From Tepidiforma bonchosmolovskayae (GTDB taxonomy: Bacteria > Chloroflexota > Dehalococcoidia > Tepidiformales > Tepidiformaceae), in contig NZ_CP042829.1 in assembly GCF_008838325.1 (NCBI RefSeq), positions 124,001 to 188,000 on the forward strand: a stretch of DNA of 64,000 nucleotides, given 5' to 3'. Made by a program: the position numbers and the translations under genes. This document shows, piece after piece, positions 27,985 to 36,145 of the stretch. The notes beneath the pieces are model-generated. The model was not told the DNA's origin, did not search any database, and worked only from the letters and a program-made list of their open reading frames with translations. How positions within the stretch are numbered: the first letter of the stretch is position 1; each line of letters starts with the position of its first letter.

Positions 27985-27990
27985 AGCGTA
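27985..27990 (-). promoter_or_regulatory. -10 box giving a leaderless mRNA for the GDPD-like gene
   Basis: TACGCT read leftwards, then GAATCC and the start GTG 27978. The same arrangement (TACGCT-GAATGGC-ATG) precedes the AarF gene at 61565. Confidence 0.5.
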
Positions 27991-28102
27991 CGGCGGCGGG
28001 CGTTAAGGAACGAGAGGAATGCCGCGCGCGCCCGGGCGTGATACTGGACCCGGATGCGGGGGCGAGGTAACGTAAATGCAGCGGTATCGGTACGTCGCGG
28101 AG

Positions 28103-28133
28103 TTGCCGCGACGCGAAAGGCCCGTGATATACT
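28103..28133 (+). promoter_or_regulatory. Promoter of the tRNA-Lys/tRNA-Leu pair
   Basis: -35 TTGCCG (28103-28108), 19-base spacer, -10 TATACT (28128-28133). The transcript would start about 10 bases before tRNA-Lys. Confidence 0.55.
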
Positions 28134-28149
28134 CCCGCGCGTCCTGAGG

Positions 28150-28225
28150 GGGCCGCTAGCTCAACTGGCAGAGCAGCTGACTCTTAATCAGCCGGTTGGA
28201 GGTTCGAGTCCTCCGCGGCTCACCA
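28150..28225 (+). tRNA. tRNA-Lys (CUU)
   Basis: Acceptor GGGCCGC with GCGGCTC (one G-T), anticodon loop CTCTTAA, TTCGAGT T-loop, discriminator A and encoded CCA. Confidence 0.95.
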
Positions 28226-28274
28226 GCTCCCTGTTCGACCGCCGGGCAGCCACGCGGCCGCCCGGGCACTTCGT

Positions 28275-28359
28275 GGGGAAGTGTCGGAATCGGCAGACGA
28301 GCATGACTTAGGATCATGTGCCGCAAGGCGTAGGAGTTCGAGTCTCCTCTTCCCCACCA
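28275..28359 (+). tRNA. tRNA-Leu (UAG)
   Basis: Acceptor GGGGAAG/CTTCCCC, anticodon stem CATGA/TCATG around CTTAGGA, a variable arm (GTGCCGCAAGGCGT) as in class II tRNAs, and encoded CCA. It lies 49 bases after tRNA-Lys and ahead of the ABC genes. Confidence 0.95.
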
Positions 28360-28424
28360 CTCGAGCTCAGCCGGGCGGCCAGCACCGGTCACTGCCGGCA
28401 ATGCCGGGCGCGAAAGGAGAAGGG

Positions 28425-29426
28425 ATGCCGCTACTCGAGGTCAAAGACCTGCGCACGTACTTCTACACGCAGGAGGGCGTCGTCAAGGCGGTCGACGGCA
28501 CCTCGTACGTGGTCGAAGAGGGGGAGACCCTCGGGCTCGTCGGGGAATCCGGGTGCGGGAAGAGCGTTTCGGCGCTCTCGATTCTCCGGCTCATTCCGCA
28601 GCCGCCCGGCAAAATCGTCTCCGGCGAGATCATCTTCAAAGGGCGCGACCTGCTGAAGCTGGACGAGGACGAAATCCGGAAGGTCCGCGGCAACGAGATC
28701 GGGATGGTCTTCCAGGAGCCGATGACCTCGCTCAACCCCGTCCTCACCATCGGTCGCCAGCTGACGGAGACGCTCGAGCTTCACATGAACCTCCACGGCC
28801 AGGCGGCTCGCGACCGCGCCGCGGAACTGCTGGAAATGGTCGGCATCCCCGAGGCGAAACGCCGCCTGGACGATTACCCGCACCAGTTCTCCGGCGGGAT
28901 GCGCCAGCGCGTCATGATCGCCATGGCGATGAGCTGCAACCCCAAGCTGCTCCTCGCCGATGAGCCGACGACAGCGCTGGACGTGACGATCCAGGCGCAG
29001 ATCCTCGAAGTCATGAACCGGCTGAGCCGGGAGTTCGGGACGGCGGTCATCATCATCACCCACAACCTCGGCGTGGTGGCACGCTACGCCGACCGGGTGA
29101 ATGTGATGTACGCGGGCCGGGTCATCGAGACCGCCTCCGCGGTGGAGCTGTACCGGAATCCGAAGCACCCGTACACGGTCGGGCTGCTCAACTCCGTGCC
29201 GCGCCTCGATGAGCGGCGCAAGGAGAAGCTCATTCCGATCGAGGGCCTTCCGCCGGACCTCGCCCATCTCCCGCCGGGCTGCCCGTTCTACCCGCGCTGC
29301 GCGTGGCGGGTGGACCGCTGCCGCGAGGAGTATCCGCCCTTCAACCTCGTAGGCGAGAAGCACTACGCCGCCTGCTGGGAATCAGAACGTGTCCGCCGGG
29401 AGGTGCCCGTTGGCGCAGCAAACTAG
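28425..29426 (+). CDS. Peptide ABC transporter ATP-binding protein (DppD/OppD type)
   Basis: A 333-residue ATPase for oligopeptide, dipeptide or nickel uptake. Walker [10 protein letters not shown]-loop [11 protein letters not shown], signature FSGGMRQR, Walker [13 protein letters not shown]-loop THNLG and the C-terminal [10 protein letters not shown] cysteine motif. AAGGAGA 6 bases before ATG 28425 fixes the start inside a longer frame. Permease and binding-protein genes are not adjacent, so the two ATPases here serve membrane parts encoded elsewhere. Confidence 0.95.
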   Translation: MPLLEVKDLRTYFYTQEGVVKAVDGTSYVVEEGETLGLVGESGCGKSVSALSILRLIPQPPGKIVSGEIIFKGRDLLKLDEDEIRKVRGNEIGMVFQEPMTSLNPVLTIGRQLTETLELHMNLHGQAARDRAAELLEMVGIPEAKRRLDDYPHQFSGGMRQRVMIAMAMSCNPKLLLADEPTTALDVTIQAQILEVMNRLSREFGTAVIIITHNLGVVARYADRVNVMYAGRVIETASAVELYRNPKHPYTVGLLNSVPRLDERRKEKLIPIEGLPPDLAHLPPGCPFYPRCAWRVDRCREEYPPFNLVGEKHYAACWESERVRREVPVGAAN

Positions 29427-30438
29427 CTCCACCGCACGGCAGGGTCGCGCCGCCATCGGCGATACCCTCGTCAAGGTCGAAGGCCTCAAGGTCTACTTCC
29501 CGGTCACCTCGGGCATCATCTTCCAGCGCAAAGTCGCCGACGTCCGCGCGGTCGACGGCATTTCGTTTGAAATCCGGCGCGGCGAGACGCTCGGCCTCGT
29601 GGGTGAGTCGGGGTGCGGCAAGAGCACGACCGGCAAGGCGATCCTGCAGCTGACCCGGCCGACGGAAGGGTCGGTCATTTTCGACGGCACCGACCTGACC
29701 AAGGTGAAGGGCGGGGAGCTACGCCGCTTCCGCCGGCGGATGCAGATGATCTTCCAGGACCCCTACGCGAGCCTGAATCCGCGCATGTCCGTGGGGAGCA
29801 TCATCAGCGAGCCGCTGACCATCCATAAGCTCGCGAGCGGCAAAGAGAAGAAGGAGCGGGTCCAGCAGCTGCTCCAGACGGTTGGCCTGAACCCGTATTT
29901 CGCGAACCGGTTCCCGCACGAGTTCTCGGGCGGGCAGCGGCAGCGCATCGGCATCGCCCGCGCGCTTGCGGTGCAGCCGGACTTCATCGTGTGCGACGAG
30001 CCGGTCTCGGCGCTCGATGTCTCGATCCAGGCCCAGATCATCAACCTGCTCCAGGATCTGCAGGACCAGTTCGGGCTGACCTATCTGTTCATCGCCCACG
30101 ACCTTTCGGTGGTCCGGCACATCTCGGACCGGGTCGGGGTAATGTACCTCGGCCACATGATGGAGCTGACGGACCGGGACTCGATTTTTGAGAACCCGCT
30201 CCACCCCTACACTAAGGCGCTCCTTTCGGCGGTCCCGATTCCCGACCCTGACGTCGAGCGAAAGCGCGAGCGGATCATCCTCCTCGGCGACGTGCCGAGC
30301 CCGCTGCGGCCGCCTCCCGGCTGCGTCTTCCACACGCGCTGCCCGATCGCCATTGACGAGTGCCGCGCCCGGCGCCCCGACTGGCGGAACGTGGGCACGG
30401 CCGACCGCGAGCACTGGGTCTGGTGCCACCGGGTCTAG
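29410..30438 (+). CDS. Peptide ABC transporter ATP-binding protein (DppF/OppF type)
   Basis: The partner ATPase, about 342 residues: [43 protein letters not shown] and the cysteine motif [13 protein letters not shown] 29389 is an alternative start; TTG 29410 is preferred because GGGAGG lies 6 bases before it. It overlaps the DppD-type gene by 17 bases, so translation is coupled and the pair probably forms a heterodimer. A terminator hairpin follows at 30473-30500. Confidence 0.93.
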   Translation: MAQQTSSTARQGRAAIGDTLVKVEGLKVYFPVTSGIIFQRKVADVRAVDGISFEIRRGETLGLVGESGCGKSTTGKAILQLTRPTEGSVIFDGTDLTKVKGGELRRFRRRMQMIFQDPYASLNPRMSVGSIISEPLTIHKLASGKEKKERVQQLLQTVGLNPYFANRFPHEFSGGQRQRIGIARALAVQPDFIVCDEPVSALDVSIQAQIINLLQDLQDQFGLTYLFIAHDLSVVRHISDRVGVMYLGHMMELTDRDSIFENPLHPYTKALLSAVPIPDPDVERKRERIILLGDVPSPLRPPPGCVFHTRCPIAIDECRARRPDWRNVGTADREHWVWCHRV

Positions 30439-30472
30439 CGTCGACAGTTCGCGCGAGGCTGACAGCACAGGA

Positions 30473-30500
30473 AGGGGGCTCCGTGGCAGAGCCCTCTTTT
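30473..30500 (+). terminator. Rho-independent terminator after the ABC ATPase pair
   Basis: Stem GGGCTC/GAGCCC (30476-30481 with 30489-30494), 7-base loop, then TCTTTT. Confidence 0.85.
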
Positions 30501-30531
30501 CCGTATGGCAACGGGGCAGGACCCGACTCTA

Positions 30532-31629
30532 TCAGGCGGGCGCGGGCTGCAGGGCCCGGTTCACGCGCGGCATGACCTCGCGGGCGAGGAGCTCCATTGA
30601 CTGGCGCCAGGGCCCGGGCTGGTTGGCATAATCGAATCCCAGGACGAGCAGCGTCCCAAAGCCGCCCACCTGGCGGTCCATCTCCAGGAGCTTTTCCGCC
30701 ACCGTCTCCACCGAGCCGACCAGCCAGCCGTGGTCGACAAAATACTCGGGCGTCAGGTCGGCGGGGGCGACGTTCGGGTCGGACGTCATCCATTGCGCGA
30801 AATCGAAGGCCCGGAAGAGGGGCAGCAGGTATTCACGCTCCTGCCGGCCCATGTTCCCTTCGAGGCACCAGCGCCGGGCTTCGGCATCCGTCTCGGCGAC
30901 GAACACCTCGCGAACGATGCGCCAGATGGCACGATTGGGGTCGCGCCCGGCCCTGCGCGCGGCTTCTTCGTAGACCTCCCAATGGGTGGCGATGTAGTGC
31001 GGGCTGAGGTTGAGGCTCATGGGGATGAAGCCGCGCTCGCCGGCCAGCCTGAGGGTATCTGAGCGGGGGCTCAGCCCTGCGATGCCGATGGGCGGGTGGG
31101 GTTTCTGGAACGGCTTCAAGTGGTGGTACAGCAGGCCATCGACCATGGGCGGAGGCACGTGGACGGTCCAGTACTGGCCCTCGTAGCGCATCTCGCCCTC
31201 CGCCGCCCAGATGCGCAGGATGATGTCGAGGGCTTCGGCGGTCATCCGGCGGTTTTCGCCGGCCGCACCGTCCACGTTGAAGAGGTGCCAGTCGGAGGGC
31301 AGGCCGCTGGACCCGACCCCGAACATGAACCGTCCCTGGGCGAGGTGGTCAAGGTAGGCCACGCGGGCGGCGAGCTCCGCCGGGTGGTGGTAGGGGAGAA
31401 GGTGCGCTCCCGGCGCCAGCTTGATGCGGCTGGTCTGGAGGAGGGCCTGCGCGATGAGCAGGTCCGGCGCAGGAACGGGCTCCCAGATGGCGGTGAAGTG
31501 CTCGCCGATCCAGGCCTCGTCGTAGCCCAGCTCGTCGGCCCACCGGATCATCTGCAGGTCCCACTGGGCGCCGTCGTAGGGGGAGCGCTCCGGCGGATGG
31601 GTTGGCATCATGAAGAGTCCGAGTTGCAT
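30532..31629 (-). CDS. LLM-class flavin/F420-dependent oxidoreductase
   Basis: A 365-residue luciferase-like monooxygenase-fold protein: MQLGLFMMPTHPP start, YDEAWIGEHF, KLAPGAHLLPYHHP, LAARVAYLDHLAQGRFMFGVGSS. The GVGSSGLP-DWHLF region resembles the alkanal/limonene monooxygenase subgroup. It uses FMN or F420; the substrate cannot be told. GGAGGTG lies just before ATG 31629, which also gives the family's normal N-terminus. It stands as a single gene between convergent ABC genes and the kinase. Confidence 0.9.
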   Translation of the reverse strand: MQLGLFMMPTHPPERSPYDGAQWDLQMIRWADELGYDEAWIGEHFTAIWEPVPAPDLLIAQALLQTSRIKLAPGAHLLPYHHPAELAARVAYLDHLAQGRFMFGVGSSGLPSDWHLFNVDGAAGENRRMTAEALDIILRIWAAEGEMRYEGQYWTVHVPPPMVDGLLYHHLKPFQKPHPPIGIAGLSPRSDTLRLAGERGFIPMSLNLSPHYIATHWEVYEEAARRAGRDPNRAIWRIVREVFVAETDAEARRWCLEGNMGRQEREYLLPLFRAFDFAQWMTSDPNVAPADLTPEYFVDHGWLVGSVETVAEKLLEMDRQVGGFGTLLVLGFDYANQPGPWRQSMELLAREVMPRVNRALQPAPA

Positions 31630-31646
31630 GGTCACCTCCGCCGGCG

Positions 31647-31655
31647 AGCCTAGCA
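31647..31655 (-). promoter_or_regulatory. Extended -10 of the LLM oxidoreductase gene
   Basis: TGcTAGGCT read leftwards, 17 bases before ATG 31629 and just upstream of the Shine-Dalgarno. No good -35. Confidence 0.5.
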
Positions 31656-31702
31656 CACGATAGACGCGTTTAATAGCAGAGATGTGATTTTCTCGACGAA
31701 CG

Positions 31703-32992
31703 TCAAGGCGTCGGCGAGGGGGTCGCCGGAGGCGTCGCGGTCCCGGCGGGAGCGGTCGGGCTGACGGTCGACGCCGGGGTTCCTGTCGCCGGCGTCCGTG
31801 TTGGGCTCGGCGAACGGGTCGGCGAGGGCGAGGGGCTCGGCGAGGGCTGCTGCGTCGGCGTTGCCGTCGGCTCCGTTCGCGGCGTCGGGGTCGCCGTCGG
31901 TTCGGGGACGCTGGTCGGTACGGGCGTCGGCACCGGAGTCGGCGCCTGCGAGTTTCCCCCGCCGGTGAGCAGCGCCGCCCCGAGCACCCCAAGGCCAATC
32001 GCAAAGAGCACGACGCCGAGCACCGCGAGGAGGGTGTACCAGGCGGGCCCGCTGCGCTTGCGGGGCGGCGGGCCCGTTGGCCTCCGGATGCGGGCCGTGG
32101 TATGCCGGCGCAGCTCGGGCGGGCGGCCGGGAGGCGCTGCGACCGGCGCAGCGGCCGCAGGCGGGGCAACGCCCGCCAGCGCTGCGCCGAACGCCTCGAG
32201 CCCCGGATAGCGAGCAGCGGGGTCGAGCGCGAGCGCGCGGGCCAGCACGGCTTCGAGGGCCGCGGATGCGCCGGGTGCGAATCGGCGGAGGGGCGGAGCA
32301 GGAGCCGCGAGCCGCTGCCCGGCGACGGCGGCGGGGGTTGCGCCGGCCCAGGGCAGGCGGCAGGCGGCTGCCTCATAGAGCGTCAGCGCAAGGGCGTACT
32401 GGTCTGACGCCGGGGAGGGAGATTCGCCCTGGATCACCTCCGGGGCGAGGTAGGCGATGGTGCCGAGGATGTCGTTCGCCATCGCCGGCGAAAGGGTGCG
32501 ACCGAGCGTTTCGGCCACGCCGAAGTCGGCGAGCTTTGCCACGCCGTGCTCGTTGACGAGGATGTTTTCGGGCTTGACATCGCCGTGGATGATGCCCTGT
32601 TCGTGGGCGTAGGCAAGCGCAGATGCCACCTGGCGGCCAAGCCGCACGACCTCGCGCTCGGTCAGCCGGCCCTGGGTGGCGATGAGCTGCCGCAGCGTGT
32701 ACCCGTGCACGTATTCGGTCACGATGTAGCGACGCCCGGCGAACTCGCCCGCGTCGTAGACTGCGACGATGTTCGGATGCTGGAGCCGCGCGACCACGCG
32801 GGCCTCGCGTTCGAATGCGGCCACGGCCTCCGGGTCGATCGCCTCGGTCAGCGCGGCGTGGAGCGCCTTGACCGCCACCCAGCGGCCGAGGCGGAGGTCT
32901 TCCGCAAGCCAGACTTCGGCCATGCCGCCGGTTCCGAGCAACCGCTCGAGGCGGTATCGTCCATCGATGATGTCCGCTGCGGAGAGCGTCAG
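31703..32992 (-). CDS. Ser/Thr protein kinase (PknB-like) with membrane helix and Pro/Thr tail
   Basis: About 429 residues. Gly-loop LGTGGMAEVW (19-28), VAVK lysine K42, HGDVKPEN (136-143), DFG (156-158), APE and DQYAL; one membrane helix (LLAVLGVVLFAIGLGVLGA) and an outside tail of P/T/S repeats. The HRD motif reads HGD, a non-RD kinase. No ATG, GTG or TTG occurs between the upstream stop (33085-33083) and TTG 32941, which is too late to include the first strand DGRYRLERLL. CTG 32992, with GGAGG just upstream, is the likely start. It adjoins ftsW head to head. Confidence 0.8.
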   Translation of the reverse strand: MTLSAADIIDGRYRLERLLGTGGMAEVWLAEDLRLGRWVAVKALHAALTEAIDPEAVAAFEREARVVARLQHPNIVAVYDAGEFAGRRYIVTEYVHGYTLRQLIATQGRLTEREVVRLGRQVASALAYAHEQGIIHGDVKPENILVNEHGVAKLADFGVAETLGRTLSPAMANDILGTIAYLAPEVIQGESPSPASDQYALALTLYEAAACRLPWAGATPAAVAGQRLAAPAPPLRRFAPGASAALEAVLARALALDPAARYPGLEAFGAALAGVAPPAAAAPVAAPPGRPPELRRHTTARIRRPTGPPPRKRSGPAWYTLLAVLGVVLFAIGLGVLGAALLTGGGNSQAPTPVPTPVPTSVPEPTATPTPRTEPTATPTQQPSPSPSPSPTRSPSPTRTPATGTPASTVSPTAPAGTATPPATPSPTP

Positions 32993-34288
32993 GTGATCCT
33001 CCAGCAGGCGTTCTCCCGGGAACGGGCGGTCGAGCTCGCGCTCCTCACCGGGCCGCTGCTGCTGCTCGGGATCGGGTGGCGGTCACTTGCGGCCGCCGGG
33101 TTCGAGCTGCCCGGGAGCATGGTTCGCATCGTAACGCAGGCAGCGCTTTGCGTGATCGCGATGCACGCCGCCGTCCGCTTCGGCGCACCCCGTGCGCGGC
33201 CTGAACTGCTGCCGCTCGTGGCGGTGCTTGCGCTCCTCGGCATCGTGATGGTGGCCCGGCTGGCGCCGGGCTCGGCGGGCCAGCAGGCGAACTGGCTGGC
33301 GGTGGGATTCGCAGCGTTCGCAGGAGGCATTGCGGCCGGACGGATGCCGCAGCGCCTCCGCTCGCTCACGTACACAAGCGGCCTGCTCGCGGTGCTGGTG
33401 CTGGTTGCGACCGGCATCTTCGGCGAGACCATCAACGGGGCACGCCTCTGGCTGCGGGTCGCAGGTCAGTCGGTCCAGACGACGGAATTCATCAAGGCGT
33501 TCCTTGTGCTGTTCCTTGCGGGATACCTGGCCGACGCCGGCGGCGCGCTCAGCAGGCCCCTGCCGCGGGTCCGCGCGGCAACGGTCCCCGGAGCCGTCTA
33601 CGTGCTGCCGCTGGCGCTGGTGCTTGCGGGCGCCGTGCTCGCACTGGCGCTGCTGCGGGACCTCGGTTCGATTGCGCTGCTCCTCCTGCTGGCGATTGCG
33701 CTCGTCTACGTTGCAACCGGGCGGGCCGTATTTGCGTTCATCGGCGCGGGGCTCGTCATTGCAACGGGCATGGTGGGCTATGCGGCCTTCGGACACGTGC
33801 AGGCGCGGGTCGATGCCTGGCTCGACCCCGGCGCCGATCCTGCCGGGGCCGGCTACCAGTCACTGCAGGCGACCTACGCCGTCAACGCCGGGGGCATCCT
33901 CGGCGAGGGACTCGGCCGGGGGGTGCCTGACGTGGTCCCGGCAGCATCGACCGATTATGTCTACGTCGCGGTGGCCGAAGAGCTGGGCATGGCCGGGGCG
34001 GCCGGCGTCGCCCTCGTGTACCTTGCCCTCCTGCACGCGGGCCTCCGCGTGGCTGCCGAGGCACGCGACAGCTACACCCGGCTGCTGGCTGCGGCAGTCG
34101 CGCTGCTGATCGGCATCCAGGCGGCGGTCATCATCGCCGGCAACCTCCGGCTGATCCCAACGACGGGCATCACGCTGCCGTTCGTCAGCTACGGCGGGTC
34201 GAGCCTCGTGGTCAACCTCGGCCTGGTCGGGCTGCTGCTGGGGCTTTCCCACACGTCGAGGGCGGGGGCGGCCCCGCAGCCAGGTTAG
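32993..34288 (+). CDS. FtsW/RodA/SpoVE-family peptidoglycan polymerase (lipid II polymerase)
   Basis: A 431-residue protein with about ten membrane helices. The family signature is complete: GEGLGRG, DYVYVAVAEELG and the C-terminal TTGITLPFVSYGGSS. SEDS proteins polymerise lipid II with a partner transpeptidase for septal (FtsW) or side-wall (RodA) growth; which is not decided here. GTG 32993 follows GGAG and directly abuts the kinase start on the other strand. The four last bases overlap the serA end. PknB-type kinases often control such wall genes, and here the two share a regulatory region inside their own coding sequences. Confidence 0.92.
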   Translation: MILQQAFSRERAVELALLTGPLLLLGIGWRSLAAAGFELPGSMVRIVTQAALCVIAMHAAVRFGAPRARPELLPLVAVLALLGIVMVARLAPGSAGQQANWLAVGFAAFAGGIAAGRMPQRLRSLTYTSGLLAVLVLVATGIFGETINGARLWLRVAGQSVQTTEFIKAFLVLFLAGYLADAGGALSRPLPRVRAATVPGAVYVLPLALVLAGAVLALALLRDLGSIALLLLLAIALVYVATGRAVFAFIGAGLVIATGMVGYAAFGHVQARVDAWLDPGADPAGAGYQSLQATYAVNAGGILGEGLGRGVPDVVPAASTDYVYVAVAEELGMAGAAGVALVYLALLHAGLRVAAEARDSYTRLLAAAVALLIGIQAAVIIAGNLRLIPTTGITLPFVSYGGSSLVVNLGLVGLLLGLSHTSRAGAAPQPG

Positions 34289-36057
34289 AGCCGCACGAGG
34301 CGGACGTTGTAGATGCCGTCGATGGCTTCAACCTGGGCGAGCTGGTCCGGGGTCGGCTCTTCGTCGACGGCGATGAGCATGAGCGCGCGCCCGCGGGGAG
34401 CCCGGCGGCCGACCTGCATCGACTGGATATTGATGTCGAACTGGCCGAGGAGAGTCCCGACGCGGCCGATCATCCCGGGCCGGTCTTCGTTGTCGCAGAC
34501 GATGATGCACATGCCGCGCTCCGGTGCGATGTCGACGTCGAGGCCGTTGATGAGGACGATGCGGGGCTGGGCACGTTCCACGGTGCCGGAGACCGCGACC
34601 TCTGCCTCGCTGGTGCGCACCTTCACGCTCACGAGGTTGAGAAACACCTCGTGGGACGCCCGGGTCGTCTCGCGGATATCCCATCCGCGGCCGGCGGCGA
34701 CGAGATGGGCGTTGACGATGTTGACGTTCTCTTCGCTGATTGGGCGAAGGAGGCCACGGATAACGGCGGCCCGAAGCGGCGTCGTGTCGTGCTCCGTGAT
34801 TTCGCCGTAGTACTCAATCTCAATCGCTTCGAGCTTCCCGGTGACGAGCTGGGTAGCGACCATGCCCAGCTGCTCGGCGACGCCCATATACGGCCCGATC
34901 ACCTGCAGCGTCTCCGGGGCAAGGAGCGGGGCGTTGACCGCGTAGCGGGCCGGGCGGCCCTCGAGCACGTCGATAATCTGCTCAGCCACATCGATGGCGA
35001 CGCGCTCCTGCGCTTCCGCGGTTGACGCGCCGAGATGCGGGGTCGTAATGATGCGCGGGTCGCCGAGCAGCGGATGGTCGGGTGGGGGCGGTTCAGCGGT
35101 AAACACGTCGACTGCGGCGCCGGCGACTTTGCCGCTGCGCACCGCCTCGGCGAGGGCCGCCTCGTCGATGATGCCGCCGCGGGCGACGTTGATGATTCGC
35201 ACGCCGTCCTTCATCCTGGCAATCTCGGCGGCGCCAATCATGCCCTGCGTGGCGGCCGTGAGCGGCGGGTGGACCGAGATGAAATCGGAGAGCATCAGGA
35301 GCTGCTCGAAATCGACCGATTCGACGCCGAGCGAGCGTGCCCGCTCAACCGGAACGAAGGGGTCGACCGCGAGCACGCGCATCTCCATGGCGACGGCACG
35401 CCGGGCGACCTCGGAGCCGATTTTCCCGAGGCCGACGATCCCGAGCGTCTTGCCGCGCACTTCGGTGCCGAGGTAGCTCTTCCGGTCCCACTTGCCGGCC
35501 CGCATGGATGCATCGGCCTGCGGGATATGGCGGGCGAGCGCCAGGAGCAGGGCGATGGTGTGCTCCGCTGCGGCGATGGTGTTGCCCTGGGGCGCGTTGA
35601 CGACGATGACGCCCCGCTCGGTCGCCGCGTCGAGGTCGATGTTGTCGACGCCGACACCCGCGCGGCCGACGACCTGGAGCTTCGCTGCGGCCTCGATGAC
35701 CGGCCGGGTGACCTTCGTCTCGCTGCGCACGACCAGGGCCTCGTAGGCGGGGATGGCGGCGACCAGGGCATCCTGCTGGAGGCCGGTGCGGACGTCGACG
35801 TCGGCTACCCGGCGCAAGAGTTCGATGCCTTCCGGGGCGACGGGGTCAGCGACGAGGACGCGGGGACGGCGGGGTGCGGTCATTGGATGCAGCTTCTCCT
35901 TCAGGGTGGCGAGGGCGAGTTCGATGGCGGGCGGAATGCGGGTCTTGCCGGCTTCCCAGCGGCTGATGGTGCCCTGGTCGACGCCGAGGGCTTCCGCGAG
36001 TGCGCTCTGGGAGAGGCCGAGCGCAGTGCGCTCGGCGATGAACTGTTCGGGGGTCAT
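34285..36057 (-). CDS. serA: D-3-phosphoglycerate dehydrogenase with N-terminal Xre-type HTH domain
   Basis: A 590-residue fusion. Residues 1-58 are a helix-turn-helix (TALGLSQSALAEALGVDQGTISRWEAG) followed in frame, with no stop, by a full SerA from M59: NAD site GLGKIG, RGGIIDEAAL, TTPHLGAST, the intervening ASB-type domain and a C-terminal ACT domain (GMCIIVCDNEDRPGMIG). SerA makes 3-phosphohydroxypyruvate, the first step to serine, with feedback through ACT. Both halves appear intact. A second translation start at ATG 35883 (AAGGAG 12 bases before) could also give SerA alone. Two matching palindromes lie 4 and 32 bases upstream of ATG 36057. Confidence 0.88.
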   Translation of the reverse strand: MTPEQFIAERTALGLSQSALAEALGVDQGTISRWEAGKTRIPPAIELALATLKEKLHPMTAPRRPRVLVADPVAPEGIELLRRVADVDVRTGLQQDALVAAIPAYEALVVRSETKVTRPVIEAAAKLQVVGRAGVGVDNIDLDAATERGVIVVNAPQGNTIAAAEHTIALLLALARHIPQADASMRAGKWDRKSYLGTEVRGKTLGIVGLGKIGSEVARRAVAMEMRVLAVDPFVPVERARSLGVESVDFEQLLMLSDFISVHPPLTAATQGMIGAAEIARMKDGVRIINVARGGIIDEAALAEAVRSGKVAGAAVDVFTAEPPPPDHPLLGDPRIITTPHLGASTAEAQERVAIDVAEQIIDVLEGRPARYAVNAPLLAPETLQVIGPYMGVAEQLGMVATQLVTGKLEAIEIEYYGEITEHDTTPLRAAVIRGLLRPISEENVNIVNAHLVAAGRGWDIRETTRASHEVFLNLVSVKVRTSEAEVAVSGTVERAQPRIVLINGLDVDIAPERGMCIIVCDNEDRPGMIGRVGTLLGQFDINIQSMQVGRRAPRGRALMLIAVDEEPTPDQLAQVEAIDGIYNVRLVRL

Positions 36058-36060
36058 GGC

Positions 36061-36079
36061 GCTATGCAGTATGCATGAC
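36061..36079. promoter_or_regulatory. Operator-like palindrome O2 at the HTH-SerA start
   Basis: GCTATGCA-gta-TGCATGAC, an 8-3-8 inverted repeat whose right arm is identical to that of O1. It ends 4 bases before the HTH-serA ATG and covers the expected -10/start region (CATACT read leftwards). Confidence 0.65.
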
Positions 36080-36082
36080 GAA

Positions 36083-36113
36083 GGCCCGGTCATGCAAACT
36101 GCATGACCGGGCC
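36083..36113. promoter_or_regulatory. Operator-like palindrome O1 upstream of HTH-SerA
   Basis: Perfect core GTCATGCA-aac-TGCATGAC (36089-36107), centre 28 bases from that of O2. The symmetry extends to 14-bp arms (GGCCCGGTCATGCA with its complement), so the DNA can also form a stem-loop after the upstream aminotransferase gene. Confidence 0.75.
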
Positions 36114-36145
36114 CGGGGCAGGAACGTGCGGGTGTCCGGGTGCAG

